Below the pieces are notes generated by a model. It did not search any database and was not told the origin of the DNA. It worked only from the letters and a program-made list of their open reading frames with translations. A stretch of DNA of 64,000 bases from Chionis minor (Eukaryota > Chordata > Aves > Charadriiformes > Chionididae), in the NCBI GenBank assembly GCA_013398295.1, contig VZSF01011129.1, positions 296,190-360,189 of the forward strand, given 5' to 3'. Positions within the stretch are counted from its first letter, which is position 1; every line of letters begins with the position of its first letter. Positions 12,345 through 24,989 of this stretch are shown here, piece by piece. Both the position numbers and the translations under genes were made by a program.

Positions 12345-15300
12345 GCCTTATTATACAGTTATTTATTACACAATGATAATTAACACGAGGTAGACAAGCT
12401 CATTTGTTTGGCAACAGCAACCCTGGTTGAAACATACCGTTAAAAAGTGCTGAGCATAAATAGCAGGAAAAAATGCTTATGCAACAATAAGAAAATGTAT
12501 GATTGTGTATTCTATCACATAGCTTAAAAAATGCAGGTTAAGCAAATTACCACTGGCACTGTGTATTCGTAATTCTGCCGATCACCTAAATGAATGATCA
12601 GGTAGGAACCTTTCCATTCTAGCCACGTTTCTTTCTAAATACCTTACTATTTAGCAGCCTAAAGGGAGCTAACACATCAGTAGCGCCTTCTATGCACTGT
12701 CGAGTCCCAGCTTGAGCACACCAAACTCTGAGGCCTTTTGAAATCTTTAAAGACAATCATACATAAGACAGTTTCTATATTGCAGGGCTGGCTAGCGATA
12801 CTGCAGCACAAAACAATATTTCAAGCTTTCTGATATACATGTGTCACCTCTGTGTGACAAATAGCTTGTATTAATTAGGCACTAGACTTGGTGAGATTGC
12901 TGTTATTAACTGAGAGAAGATGGGTTGAATTTAATTGTGTGTGACATCAAAGTCAAGTGACTGATATTTCAAGCATCATTTAAAATGTTTGATATTGGAG
13001 TCATTGTATTCACATAAAGACTGTCTAAAAATATAAAGGAGAATGATGAGAGAGGAACAGAAATGCATTCATACAATCCATCTTATGAAGTGAATTTGAT
13101 GTAATTTTGCTTGTATTTTTGACCCAGTGTTGACAATATTTATTTATTTAGTTGTATAAAATTATTACTTTGAAGAACAGTTTATTTTTCTCAGTACTAA
13201 TTTTGGAGACAGCTGGAATGGTTTGTATTGGTTCCAGCATCAATGTTCTCAGAAATGTGGACATAAGGGGGGGGGAAGGGACGGGACATAAAAGACAAGC
13301 TTGCAGTGGGATTTGCTTTATAGCCATTAATGAACACTGTTTGGAAAACATTTACCTAAGAAAAGCAGACTGCATATTATTTAGGCAAACTTCCGTAACA
13401 GCTTGGAAAAAGAGAAGGGGAAAAGAAAAAGATGATATATTTAAAACTGCATATGAAAAAGCATATTTAAGGAGTAAAAGATCTCTATTGTACTGTGCCC
13501 TGTACAAATGGTAACTGTCTCACACTCATCAGGATGTGAGGAATGTTGTTTTAGGGTCGAATGCTTCTCTTATTTAAGATGCTGGCCAAAATCCCCTTCA
13601 GTTTGATGGGGCAGAATCATATCTGTGATGTAGCATGATAATGTATATGGTGTTTTATTAAAAAGTGGGTCAATAAACAGTTGCCCCAGAGGATATTTGT
13701 CTATAATGCTTCTGCATTGTACTATTTCCCTTCAGTTCTTTCTTTAAAAATAAATAAAACAAACCACTTGCTTATTCCACGCTTGCCATAAAGCATACAA
13801 AACAATCCAACTGAAATCAGCTTAATTAAACCATAACATGTTGCAAACAAACATGTATCCCCTAGGTATTCCCAAGTAGAGAAATCTCAAGTGCACAACA
13901 GCCGAAAGTAAACACTAACATTTTCCCAAACCAGAAAGGCAATCTTCCAGTTAGGACAATCTCCCCACTGGTGCCCTAGACCCCTGCACTTAAATTACAT
14001 CATTGTAAAGCAAGTTATTCTAAAATAACTTAGTGTATCAGGCAGGATTCTATCTCTGGCAGTTGCAATATCAGTTCAAGCGTAATTGATAAAGTAATTT
14101 ATATAACCAAGCAGATTTTTTTCTATATACAAATTGTTCACAGAAGAAGGTCTAGATGTCCTGCAATTCTTTTGTTACTAGGAGCTATTTAGAGAATCAC
14201 TACAACAACCTTTCACTGCTCTGTCCTTCATTTGACAGATGATTGCTGCTAACACTTAATATTTCAAAGAAATTCATACAGCGTATTCCTACTTTTCGAT
14301 AACATTTGCAGAACTCTCTGAACTAAGCTGCCATACCATATTTGCAAATTAAAAATGCACTCTTTACAAATATTTTCAAATGTGTTTAAAATTCACTGTT
14401 TCCACAGCCATCCCTGCCAGAAAGTTCATCTGCCTAGAAGAATATTAAGGGAAGCAAATATTAAAAACTGTTAATATAATCAAAGCAAGTTTGCTTAAAA
14501 ATGCAAACAGATATTTGAGGGGTTTGTTTTGCTTCCTCTATCCAGCTTGCATAGAAAGCTTCACAGTTTGATATTAAATTTAAAAAAAACGCCACAACTC
14601 TCCCATTTGCAGTAGAAAATACTTTAAAATTCTGTCAACACTGAAATCAGTCATTCTTTCTGAATAATGCTTTCTGGCATGGAGGTTATGTGATAAAAAT
14701 GAGAGGATCGAGAATTGTTGAAGGAACAACTTCAACCATTATAACCCTGTGCCCCAATACATACATATATTTAAATGCAGCTCAGACATGTTATTTGGTT
14801 CTGTAATTAAGACTTCTCATAATACATGCAAAAAAGAAGCAGGTATCAATCTAATAATATTCTTCATCTGTCTTCAGAAAAACGGTGAAAAACCTTAAGG
14901 CAAGGTTTTGAAAAGGGTAGAGCTACTTCTCCTTTGAAGTACAAAAACTGTTTATGTATCAAATTTGACTGTGACATAAAAGTTTCCTTTGTAGAACATA
15001 AGCCAAATTTATTTGGTCTTTAAACTTTGCTAGTATGTTGTTGGCTGGAATGTGACCTTTTTGGAACTGTTTTTCAAGCATCGTTCCAGTGGCTGAAATA
15101 CTGGTATCTGTGTTTTGGACGCCTTCCAGTTAGCTTGTGTACCTTGCGTGAAAGCGCAAGCTTGCTGCCCTGCTGCTGCACAACAGTGCCCTCGGCATTA
15201 TTTTTCTTTCCTGGAAAATGCACGTGACTTTCAATCCTTGCAACCATTTGAAGTCCACTAGCGGATTTATTGACCGGGGAAGTTCATGCCTCCTCTGTGC

Positions 15301-15409
15301 TGCCCAAATAGGCTCTGTTTGGTTTTGTTTTGAGCTGGGCTTCTACCTGACCTCCAACGTTGCAGGAATCATTTTACATTGGCAATTAAATGCTGGAGTA
15401 GTTATTTGT
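12345..15409. other. AT-rich noncoding stretch with minor simple features
   Basis: Mostly unique AT-rich DNA. At 13,267-13,285 a G9 run is followed by two GGG runs, a second potential quadruplex on the plus strand. At about 13,580-13,618 a block with GGCCAAAATCCCC and TGATGGGGCAGAATC may be another short MITE-like relic, at low confidence. Open frames reach 120 codons (13,152-13,514) without any recognisable product. Confidence 0.5.
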
Positions 15410-15482
15410 AGCTTGTAATTGTCCCCATTTAGAAGACTAACTGCCCAATTGCAAAGCTTCTAAATGGGTGCAATTGCAAGTT
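15410..15482. repeat. Inverted repeat forming a 26-position hairpin
   Basis: The left arm (15410-15435) pairs with the right arm (15457-15482) around a 21-base loop. The core 24 positions give 21 Watson-Crick pairs, two G-U pairs in plus-strand RNA, and one C-T mismatch; the outermost two positions add one G-U and one A-U pair. The arms centre on a TTTAGAAG/CTTCTAAA block and an AATTG core. Sequence just downstream (15,487-15,535) has two similar TTGGGCYCACTT blocks, which suggests a decayed palindromic repeat element larger than the hairpin. A structured RNA is a less likely alternative. Confidence 0.8.
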
Positions 15483-16558
15483 CAAACAGTTGGGCCCACT
15501 TGTAATTACGGGCACAAAATTGGGCTCACTTATGTCAGAGCTTGCTACTGGAGACATAGGCCACCAACTAAAAATAACAGTTCTTTGCCTGGTTGCTACT
15601 CTGTTTTGGTTCATTACAACATGAGGAATGAAAGGAAAAAGCCTCTTGGTGGAGAGATGGAAGAAATAAATACATTAAGACAATTTAAGACTGTACAGTG
15701 GTCAACGTGGCACCTAGGACAAATGATCATAACTGTCTCATGCCTAATGACCCATTTCACACACAGTTTTATGAACAAACGTTGTTCCCTTTCATGGCTG
15801 TTCTCTCATTAAGGCAGGCAGTGGCAGTGGTCAGAGGACCCAATTCCAGGTACCAGATACACAAGCCATGGGATTCCACTGGCCATTTTAGACCATATGT
15901 TGCACCTACAGCTTTGTTCCTTCTCTCCACTTGAAAGAAGCTGATCAAGAAAACACCAGCTGGAGGTTTTTTCTCCTCTCTCACAGTCAGACGGTGGGTA
16001 CAGTGTTACTGCTGTCCGGGAAAACGCGTCTAGCTCAGCCTAATCATAATCAGGAGAAATGCCCCACTGTTTTCTCCTCACTGCAAAAGTATTTTCAACT
16101 GTCAAAGGACATACTTCTACAGTTAAAGACTCCTCTTTGGTGCCATTATAATCTCCTGCGTGTATCTGATGCTCTCCCCAAAGCATATTCCAGGTTCGAC
16201 AGCGAGAGCACAGCCCTATGGACGCGTGCACCCAGGCACACACAAAAGTGTGCTGTTTACCAGCTCTTCATTACCACTGCCTAACACCACCGCACAACGA
16301 AGAAACAGCTCTGCTGCTTCCATGAGAATTGCTTCCTCACAGTCTACTCAAACCGGTGCTCCTAATCAGCTGCTGAACGTGTCAAACCACTGCTGTTCAG
16401 CTCATCTGCTGATGACATGAGACACATCTGGGCAATGGAACAAAGGGAATATTCTAAACATGTTTATGCTAAGAGGAAAATTAATATTCATCCCCAAAAG
16501 GTGCAACTGCCAGCCCAGAATGGTAAATACAATTGACTACCCTACAGTACTAACGTCT
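15483..16558. other. Noncoding stretch, nothing firmly recognised
   Basis: Open frames of 114-117 codons overlap on opposite strands between 15,468 and 16,284, with no recognisable product. The first 50 bases may belong to the same old repeat as the adjacent hairpin. Confidence 0.5.
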
Positions 16559-16600
16559 GGGGGCCAGATTCTCCCAAATCCATTGATATCAAATTACATC
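16559..16600. repeat. Short MITE-like relic
   Basis: The block GGGGGCCAGATTCTCCCA followed by ATCCATTGATATCAAATTAC resembles from memory the end and centre of old sauropsid palindromic elements, which start GGGCCAGATTCT and carry a CCATTGACTTCAATGG centre. Only about 40 bases are recognisable. Confidence 0.4.
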
Positions 16601-17708
16601 TAGTGAGGATGTGGCCATTGAGGCAGACATTCAGGTAAAAGAGAAATATATTTAAATATAATTGCATTTTTTTCAGCATCACATGCACTGCAGAGTGCAT
16701 CTATTTTGCGTAGATTCAACAAATGATATTTTAATGTACATACATAATTTATTGAGCAAGCAGTAGACTTGGCTGAATGAATGTCAGCCATTGAAGATCC
16801 AACATGGTGCATTTTCATGCTTATTACTTAGTACAATAGCAAAGAAGGAAACATTTAACATATTTATGAACTTGAAATCTCTCTCAAGTTCCACGGCATG
16901 GGACTATCACAGTTGTTATCACATTTCTTCTTCTGTATTTGTGATAATGAGTAAGTTAAGCACTTACTGCGTATTTTTCAACCTAAAAAAGGTTTACTTA
17001 CCACCTGTACTATTCTTTCAATACTGTGAAATGTAGTTAGAGAACGTCATCTATTTTTATACATTGCCCATAATTCCTGTTTATCTTACATACCTTGGAT
17101 AAAATGTAGTGCCTTTCATACTTAGATACTCTAATGTATCCAACGAATTTCTGCATATCCTGCTTAAAATTATAATGATTAGATAAAAAAAAAAAAAAAT
17201 CTAGTGGCTTCAGCACCGAAAAAGACAGTTTAGACAATATGTCTAAGATAAAACAAAATTATTAACCATCTCTTTAAAAATAGCCACAGTACATTTTTTA
17301 GGCATCTTCAGTCTAAACTTTAAATTGCAGATATGCCTGATGATTGTAAGGGAATGGGAGTTAGGACTCCACAATCCTATTCTTGGCCCTGCTATTCCGA
17401 TGAGACATTTCACTGGATGCATTAATTAGCTTGAAAAGTTTCCTATTACTGTGGTTGCTCGCCATAAGCAAGTCCTTGATTTTAGACAGCAAGAGCAAAA
17501 TTCCTTTCATATCAGTGTAATTGCCTCCAATTACCTACAGCCATCTAGAATTACCTACTGACCAGAAGTAGATGTACTTATTTCTTTCCATCAGTTTTAA
17601 ATGCAGCTAAGACGTAGTGATTTAAGTTCAGAGGTAGACATCTCTGTGGCCGCTCTGCAAAGTTAGACTTCAGAGATGAATCACATTCCCACTTCCAGTG
17701 CTGAGAGG
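16601..17708. other. AT-rich noncoding stretch, nothing recognised
   Basis: Unique AT-rich DNA with an A-run at about 17,186-17,199. Open frames are all under about 80 codons and none is recognisable. Confidence 0.55.
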
Positions 17709-17838
17709 CCTTTGCCTCCCATTGATTTCAGGAGGAGTAGCATGTGCTTAATGTCCAAACTATAGTAGCCACATTTTCAGGCCAGCTCTGCACTTAGTAC
17801 CTCCCATTGCTCTCATTAGGCACCTGGAATCTGACCCA
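17709..17838. repeat. One or two ancient palindromic-element relics
   Basis: Positions 17,717-17,745 contain CTCCCATTGATTTCAGGAGG, the CTCCCATTGACTTCAATGGGAG type of centre seen in old sauropsid elements. Positions 17,771-17,838 then read ATTTTCAGGCCAGCTCTGC, ACTTAGTACCTCCCATTG and AGGCACCTGGAATCTGACCC, closely following from memory another common palindromic element that starts with a GATTTTCAG terminus. The short length and lack of coding sequence fit a nonautonomous element. Confidence 0.55.
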
Positions 17839-19042
17839 TATCATGGAGCAATCACTGCTGCTGTGGTTCACGATGGTGGCGTATCTACCCTGCTGAGATA
17901 AAGCACCTATTTGGACCTCTTTGGCTCTGAAGATTCACTGAAGAGGAGAGCCCAAGTGTTTCTGGAGAGCGGGGAAGAAGAAAATTAGTCTTTCAGCAGG
18001 CTATCATTAGGTTAGTAGCATAATATAATAAATTTTTGTCCTTGACAACTGATTTGTGCAACATAGAGGCAGCATGGGCTATAGCAGGTTAATATGCACC
18101 CACAGGACTGCTCAAGGCAGAAGAGAAACACAGGAGAAGCAAGGCCAGAGGACACCTGGGGAAAAGGTGTCCCCTTGCTCCTGTGGGCCGGTGTGTGGAA
18201 AAACCCTGGAAATTTTTCAAGCTGATTTGCTCTCCGTTTTCCTGATTGTTCAGTGATAATAAAAAAGAATTGCAAGGAAAAAAAAAAAAATCCTTTAAAG
18301 GACTGCGGCTTGGAGCTTTATTTCCATTTCCCAGGCTAGTGAAACCACCCACTAGCTTATATAGCCCTTAGGCATCCTCTTCCCTGAATTCATCCTCACA
18401 GGATACCATTGCTTACAGTTTTTCTATTCTATATAGGTTCTTATACTGCCCTCATCACCGTAGTAGCTGAGTGCCTTCCAGTAGTGCATTATGCGATGTG
18501 ACTAACATCTGTGACAACCAAAGCAGGAGGGAAAAACAGTTAAGGCCCCAGTAGCTTTCCCCCTACATAGCATTTCACTTTCCAACACTAATAACTTTCT
18601 CTCTGTGAATACACAGCTAGATTGTTGTGGTCACGTTTGTAGCAGATCAGCAACATTTCATTCTCTCTGATGCTGAATTTCTCACTTTAGTAAGGCAGCG
18701 TAGGGATCGTTCTCCTTTATTTTATTCATTGAAATGCAAAAGGGTGGGAAATATTCTTCAATTATATTCAACTATTTTAAGAAAATAGACCACGGCCACA
18801 AAAATATGGTGGGCAAGGTAGCCTTGACTAGTGGCATAAGTCACAAGCTTCAGAGAAAAATCTGCATAAGAGACAACATTTAACACTGGCTGCAGCATTT
18901 GGAGGAAATTTTTCAGTACCAAACTCGGCTTCCCAAGCCTTGGGTTGAGGTTAAAGGGGCACCATGTTCCCCAGCAGTGACAATTGAATATCTCATTGCA
19001 AGGGAACTCACATATGGGAACAATATGCCTGCAAATCTTTTA
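17839..19042. other. Noncoding stretch, nothing recognised
   Basis: Unique sequence with an A-run at about 18,279-18,291. Overlapping open frames on both strands (to about 90 codons) show no recognisable product. Confidence 0.5.
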
Positions 19043-19080
19043 AACGTATGCAATTGCTTTGCCAGAGCAATTGATACGTT
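19043..19080. repeat. Inverted repeat with a 15-bp stem
   Basis: AACGTAT (19043-19049) and CAATTGCT (19051-19058) pair perfectly with AGCAATTG (19066-19073) and ATACGTT (19074-19080). One unpaired G lies at 19050 and a 7-base loop at 19059-19065. Like the hairpin at 15.4 kb it carries a CAATTG core, so both might come from one old palindromic family. This is only an inference. Confidence 0.8.
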
Positions 19081-21098
19081 GTGGAAGAAACATTGCAGGG
19101 CAGGTGGTTGCTGTGAGATGACCCCACACTTGGGACCAAGAGTGAGACATGAGGGCAAAGGTCAAGTGTGACTTTGTTAGAACCAAAAAATACAGTCACC
19201 TCACCACTGCTGCACACCCTGCAGCAGTCATTGCCGCTGAATGCCACACTGGTTGTGGGAGTTTGGCCGCTTTATGGTGGCATGAAACAAAGCAATTGTA
19301 TTTACTATTAATTTTCTGATTGCATTAAATGTGACGTTAAGATGCCTTTACGTCTTAAGAAGTCTTTACGCAAATGTAAAAACAATGTTTTTCTTCAATG
19401 TCTTAGAGGCACTAGTTCACCAGGGCAATTAGCAGGGTATCATGAAAGCAATTGGAATATCATTTTAAATGAATAATTAAAACATTAAAAAATCCTTTTG
19501 GCATTCGCAGTCCTTCTAGGCAGGTATGGCCCCAGGGATTATTCACCTGCTGCTTCAGAGAAGTTTTCCTTGACTCTAAGAAACACTACTGGAAAGTTAA
19601 AAATTTGGCAGTGGAGGGAGAGAGCAGAGCAAGACAGTTTTGCTTGGGTTTTGTGGCTTCCCTCCCAGACAACAGGCACTATAGATTTAGAAACCATCTA
19701 GATACTAATTGACATATATTAAAACATAATGCAGGGAATGTTGTAGAGAAAACTGAAAAGATTTTACTGATTTAAAAGTTCCTTTCCTTTCTATTCTCTT
19801 TTTTCTGCTGTCATTCCAAAGAATCTCAGAATATTTCACAGATTTTATATACCCATTCCAGGATGGATTGCAAAAGCTGATTAAGAGCATATGCAGTAGC
19901 AACACAACACCACAATTCGGATGGGAAACGGAGAACACTAGACTTGATCTTGCCTCAAGCAAAATGTCCAATAGCAATGAACACAACACAGAAAGAGGGA
20001 CACAGCACAGATGTTCAGACCAGAAGACAAGCCAAGAAAGGCTTAAAAGATCACCGGCTACAAGACATTTCATAGAAAGCAGGCTGTCTTATTGCTCTGT
20101 GAGCATTATCACACAAGACAGTGCAGACTCTAATTTAAACAGTCAGAGGGAAAGACCCTTAAACTGGATGCCAGTTGGCTACAACAACAAATATGTATCG
20201 CTGTTCTGACAACATTCACTGTGGTAAACTGTGCTGTGAAGTAATTATCCCGGAGACCCTGGCGCCCCAGAATAAATAGCAAGTCAAAGAATACATCAAT
20301 ATACTTCTGGGGTGACAAAGCCAGAAGGGGAGTGTAGGAAAACCACAGCAGCCTGGCCAAGGGGAGGTGGGGGCAGACAGTGTCCTTACTGTGGAGCTTG
20401 CCAGGCCGTGGCTGCGCTCCAAGGGCACTGCTGCAGCACCTGGCCAGGTCTCCAGAGCTCCACACATCACCACTGCAATGCCAGTGAGTACCAACCTATG
20501 GTACCAACCTGCATTGCCTTGCTGGAGCCATCAGAGACACACGTGCAAATGCAGGACCAAAATGTTTGCATTGATGCTGGGGAGTATTTACAAACTGTCA
20601 AATTTGTCGTTTCCAAAATGAAAAAGATATTTACGCCAGGCTTGCCTGAGGCAGACACACTCATGGTTCAGGAAAGACTTTCTAACCTGAGCCATGCTAT
20701 CCTTGCTCCCAACTGCTCCGTGGTTAGTGAATGCAAAGGCAATGCAGGCTACAGGCCCTGCTCTAGGAAAGTCACAGAATGTGGGGGGGAATGAGGAGGG
20801 AACTCAATCTGATTGCTAACGCTTTCACTTCTAGTATAACACAAAAAGAGAGGGTGAGATGTGCAGTCACACATGCAGATTATTTCTCTAATTGCTATCT
20901 CCATTACAGAGATAAAGTAGGATAGGATAAATCTTCCATTACATAGGATAAAGTAATTGAGCAAGAATGTACCTATGACACGAAGTCGAGAGAAGTCACT
21001 GACTATGTGACCCATGCTTTAATGGGTGCCATACAAAGGTCAGGAGAATCAGGGGAAGATCTCCCATGATTTTTATGGCTGCTACAATAATGTAAACT
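19081..21098. other. Noncoding stretch with a GC-richer segment
   Basis: The segment 20,310-20,480 is richer in GC and gives open frames on both strands. The largest spans 160 codons (20312-20794) but starts at GTG and shows no recognisable domain. Nothing else was recognised. Confidence 0.5.
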
Positions 21099-21165
21099 CA
21101 GTATAATCAAGTGGTTAGAGCAATGGCCATGAACCTAGGAAAATTGGTCCACTTCACTGCAACAT
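21099..21165 (+). mobile_element. Probable 5' part of a tRNA-derived MIR-like SINE
   Basis: The run AGTATAATCAAGTGGTTAGA, then GCAATGGCCATGAACCTAGG, AAAATTGGT and CCACTTCACTGC follows the tRNA-derived head of MIR-like amniote SINEs, including a degraded A box (GTGGTTAGAGC) and a worn B-box region. A tail match (TTTCCATTTGCC at about 21,220) is weak. The element is far too diverged to be a working tRNA gene. Confidence 0.5.
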
Positions 21166-23745
21166 ATACATTCAATCTTGTGTTTAAGCCACTGCACAGT
21201 AATACTTGTGATAACGAGATTTCCATTTGCCCAGCGAGCACTGCGACGTTGCTGTTCTCACACCAGTGTTTTAGCAGAGTTGTTGAAACTCAGCTTTGTG
21301 ATACTTCTTACCACAGGGCGGACCAGTAGGACATACCATCTCTCTCAAACTTTGGTGCATGCAGCTCCATAGGGAATATTTAGGGGATGTTGCTATCTAA
21401 AAGTGTATTTGTCAATCAACTGCTTGATGGTTTTGCTTGATGGTTGTTCCAGAAATGGAACTTTCTTTAGGTAGCTCAAAGGCAGCAGGACCTAACGCTT
21501 TGTCCCAGCCACCTAATACCTACCTCTATTATGAAGTGGTCAAGTGAATAAACATGCAACCCATCCCAGGAAAACTTAATCCACCTTAAGTTGCACACCT
21601 TAGTCATAAGCACTAACTGAAAGAGAATCTCTTGCTGGTTCCTACATCTGTCTATCAGTATTAACAATGGCACGTAATGTCCAAGGGCTGTTTAGATAAA
21701 CAAGTGGGAGGTGTGGACCATGTTTTGTAATTATGCACTTAATTGAAAAATACTTTTCACTACCTTTATACTTTCGCTTGCCCTATGCATTGTGCCATGA
21801 TATTCATCTCTAAGTGGAGATGGCTTGACACCAGCTGGATTGTAAATACAATTTTGCGTCAGATTGTGTCAATCTCCTGCTTTAGCAAGATAAATTAGTC
21901 CTTCTGTAAGTAAGTTGCGGTAACACATTGTGCAGAAGCTGTGATGTATGGTAGTTATCAAGACTGGCATATCAGCCTGCATGTGCCAGATGATGGTGTA
22001 CTTCTCCCAGCTAGGCTTTTCTTCTAGGATTTCTGGGTTACAGAAACAGACAGGGTAAGCATGGAGCAGAGAGTCAGAATACCTTTGAAGGCATGCAGGA
22101 CAAGCCCCAGAGTTTATTTTATGTGCTTCAGATGGCATTTTAAACCAGCTGCTTTCCCTATTCAGTGTCATCTCTGTAACACCTACCTAATTCCTGCAGA
22201 CCCTTATAGCTTTTTGGTTAGCGCAGAGAGCAGTGCTGATCTTTCCCACCTGGACTGCAGCTATCACACAGTGCCTGTCACCCTCATACAGATCAAAAAG
22301 GATTTTGCAGGCTGTTGTCCTTGATCCATGCTTTATACGTCAGTGTTACACAAATGCTTCAGCTGAGAGATGCCCACTTAAAAGACATTGCCATCAACCC
22401 AAAAGGTCCTGAGGCGCGTAGGGCACTGCTTACTCACACCTCTGAGAGAGGGTCCCGGCCACCACATCGCCGGCAATGCTGCCCGCAGCACCTGGCATTT
22501 TTGCTGGAGATCATCTACCCAAACAGCGACCTAACGCGAGCCCACAAGACAGTAATGTATGTGCAAACATTAGTGTTTCTTTTTCCAAGGGAATTGAACG
22601 TGGTTAACAAATTCTGCACTCCAGGTACTTTATCCTACAGCTGCAACTGCTAGCACTTTTATAAAGCTGTCTTAATTACCAGTGACCCTGTGCTCTTCAA
22701 ATGCATCAGCAGTATAAGGGATGATTCAGGATAACAGGGTCACAAGCAATGGGAAAGAGTGTCTGATCCATGTCCCACTTACATACATCTCCAGCTCATA
22801 GACTACCTGCCCTAGATTTAAAAAAAAAAAATCTTGATGTGAAGAACTCCAGTTTGGTAGATTTTAAGAGGACTTGGTTTACAGACCTCTCTTATTAGAG
22901 TTTTGGTAGGATCAGATCTGTGTAAGACAGAAGCACCAGAGCAGAACATGTAAAATGAAGGATTTGTGGATGAGAAAGCTGATATATTTGGGTCTTCTGG
23001 AGAAGAAGAATTTTCACCCTCAGCCTAAAGTTAACTAATGCCTCTAATTTAACTTTTTACATACTATCTGGATTGTAGAAAAGTTTCTGATTTTATGTTA
23101 AAAGCTGATACAGACAGCTGAGGAGAACTGCAAGTTGACAGAGTAAGAAACCAACAGTCAAATTTGTCGCTGCTAAAAATCTCCCTGAGGAAGTCAACGA
23201 GCTCTAGAAAATTCCTCCCATCACTGAGAACGTGTCCACAACGGCAATGCATTTGGGGGAGTCAAGAGCACAACTGCTTAGAAGAGTTAATCTCGCATCC
23301 TCCTCAGTCCTTACATTAGAGTCCTAATACTATGTTATGGCAAAATACTATTTTTTAATAAATTATAGGAAAATAATTCAATCTTCAAGTTTATGTTATT
23401 CATAAATCTAAATGCTTATGTCTTTTGCTTAAAAAAACCAAATAAACTTCAGCATGCCTCCCCAATGTGCCATAACAGTAAGTCAAAAAAATTCTGTAAA
23501 ACATCAGGGAAAGGTAACAAGGCTCTCCTCCTCCAGTTCAAGGAAAGTCACACTGAAGGAACTTACTGGTAAGATTGTTATGATCCTACTGATGTGATTC
23601 TGCAGTTGATCATATGAAGTTTATCAAAAAGGAAAACCCAAATGCCCCAGTCCTACCAAAACTTAAGGAAATTGTTCAACTATGCTGCCATAAGCAGTCT
23701 TATTTAAATCAATGGAAAAGCTCAGTAAATTTTTGAGAAATTAAA
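21166..23745. other. Noncoding stretch, nothing recognised
   Basis: Mixed-composition unique DNA. A small direct repeat GCTTGATGGTT occurs twice at about 21,422-21,446, and an A-run lies near 22,820. Open frames reach about 112 codons (22,315-22,653) without a recognisable product. Confidence 0.5.
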
Positions 23746-23812
23746 GAATTAAAAGTGGAATAAAGGGAATTAAAAGTGGAATTAAGTGGAAAATAATTAA
23801 AAGTGGAATAAT
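23746..23812 (+). repeat. Short imperfect tandem repeat, about three copies
   Basis: The unit AATTAAAAGTGGAATAA is present at about 23,747-23,763, 23,768-23,784 (one change) and 23,794-23,810, with small spacers. It is a small minisatellite-like local duplication and probably arose by replication slippage. Confidence 0.8.
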
Positions 23813-24760
23813 GTGGGAAAGGATGAATTAAAAACTAGCTGTAAAGCCACCAAATCTGATGACATCATCAAGTACAATACTGACCAACTGGTTTTTGTCA
23901 AAAGAACCCAGTCTTCTCCAAGACTTTCTGCCGGTCTCCCATTTCTTCCCGCAGTGTGACAATCTGATTCTTTTTTACTTGTAACTGGATGTTACTTTGC
24001 CTGTGACAAGTATGGCACTCTTCAGTATTTGCCCATATTGCTCCTAGGTCAGCCTGACCCGTGTATATAAAAGGCAGACAGATAAAATATAACTGTTCAT
24101 AAAGGAAAAAACCTGTTCTGTTAATAGACCAACTTGTTTTCTTTTATCTAAGTAACCCTTTATACAATGGGAATATGCAAAGGTCAGATCAATCAAAGCA
24201 CTAGAGAAGTGCTTCTGATGCTAATATTAAATTAGTAACTCTTTTTCCTTCCAATTTAAAATAGAAATGGTGCATGACCAACGCATTCTTTTCTCCTTGG
24301 GAAAGTTTGAAAGCATACCAATGGAAGAGACATGGTGGCCAGAGTCTGAGACATCAAAGGACACTCCTCAGAGCCCTGCCATCTTTGCCACAGTCCCAAA
24401 GCGCCCACAAACAAAACAAGGAAAAAATAATGACAGAATCAGGCAAGCTTTGTGTGTGTTCATCTACAGCACATCAAATCCCACCAGTCCCATGTAACAC
24501 TATCACAACAATGAAAATAAGAGGCCAGCCAGAACGATGTCTGCCAGAAAAGCTTTAAGTTTGCAACACAGGCAACTCTGAAATGTGCTAATCAGACTCA
24601 CCTGCCTGTCATTCACTTCAATCTACTTAGCAAAACACCACAGGGAAGAGGATTTCATCAACCTTGATTCTGCTCTAAGACCAGGCCCAGAAAGCTAACC
24701 AAAACAGCAAAGTTTTCTGCAACCTGAGAACAGTCTCTCCCACACGCACACATCTCACCC
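23813..24760. other. Noncoding stretch with an isolated TATA-box-like motif
   Basis: TATATAAAAGG at 24,064-24,074 is an excellent match to a core-promoter TATA box, but I see no accompanying island, initiator or recognisable gene. A 76-codon ATG frame (24267-24497) follows 200 bases downstream, with an acceptor-like AAAATAG just before it; its product is not recognised. AT-rich DNA yields such motifs by chance. Confidence 0.35.
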
Positions 24761-24989
24761 AGCGGTCGGGGAGTCACACAGCAGACCCAAAGGGCAGCAC
24801 CCGGCCCCAAACCCCCAGCAGGGCACACCATTGAGCCCAAAGGGACCCCCACCCAGAGCACCCATTTGGTCCCTTTTATTCCAGCACCCCCAAGCTGCAC
24901 AACACACATCATGCATTACCACCGGGGCGTACCCCCTCTCCTTCCCCCTCTCCCAAATAAACAAACACATTCGCCCTCACGCAGGAGCT

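Noticed and set aside
20312..20794. 160-codon open frame
   Set aside because: Opens at GTG, lies partly in GC-rich DNA where stops are rare, and matches no family I know.
21099..21165. tRNA gene
   Set aside because: The A-box-like GTGGTTAGAGC belongs to a diverged MIR-like SINE; no cloverleaf can be drawn and the B box is worn.
24064..24074. TATA box
   Set aside because: The motif match is excellent but isolated; AT-rich DNA produces it by chance and no initiator or gene follows.
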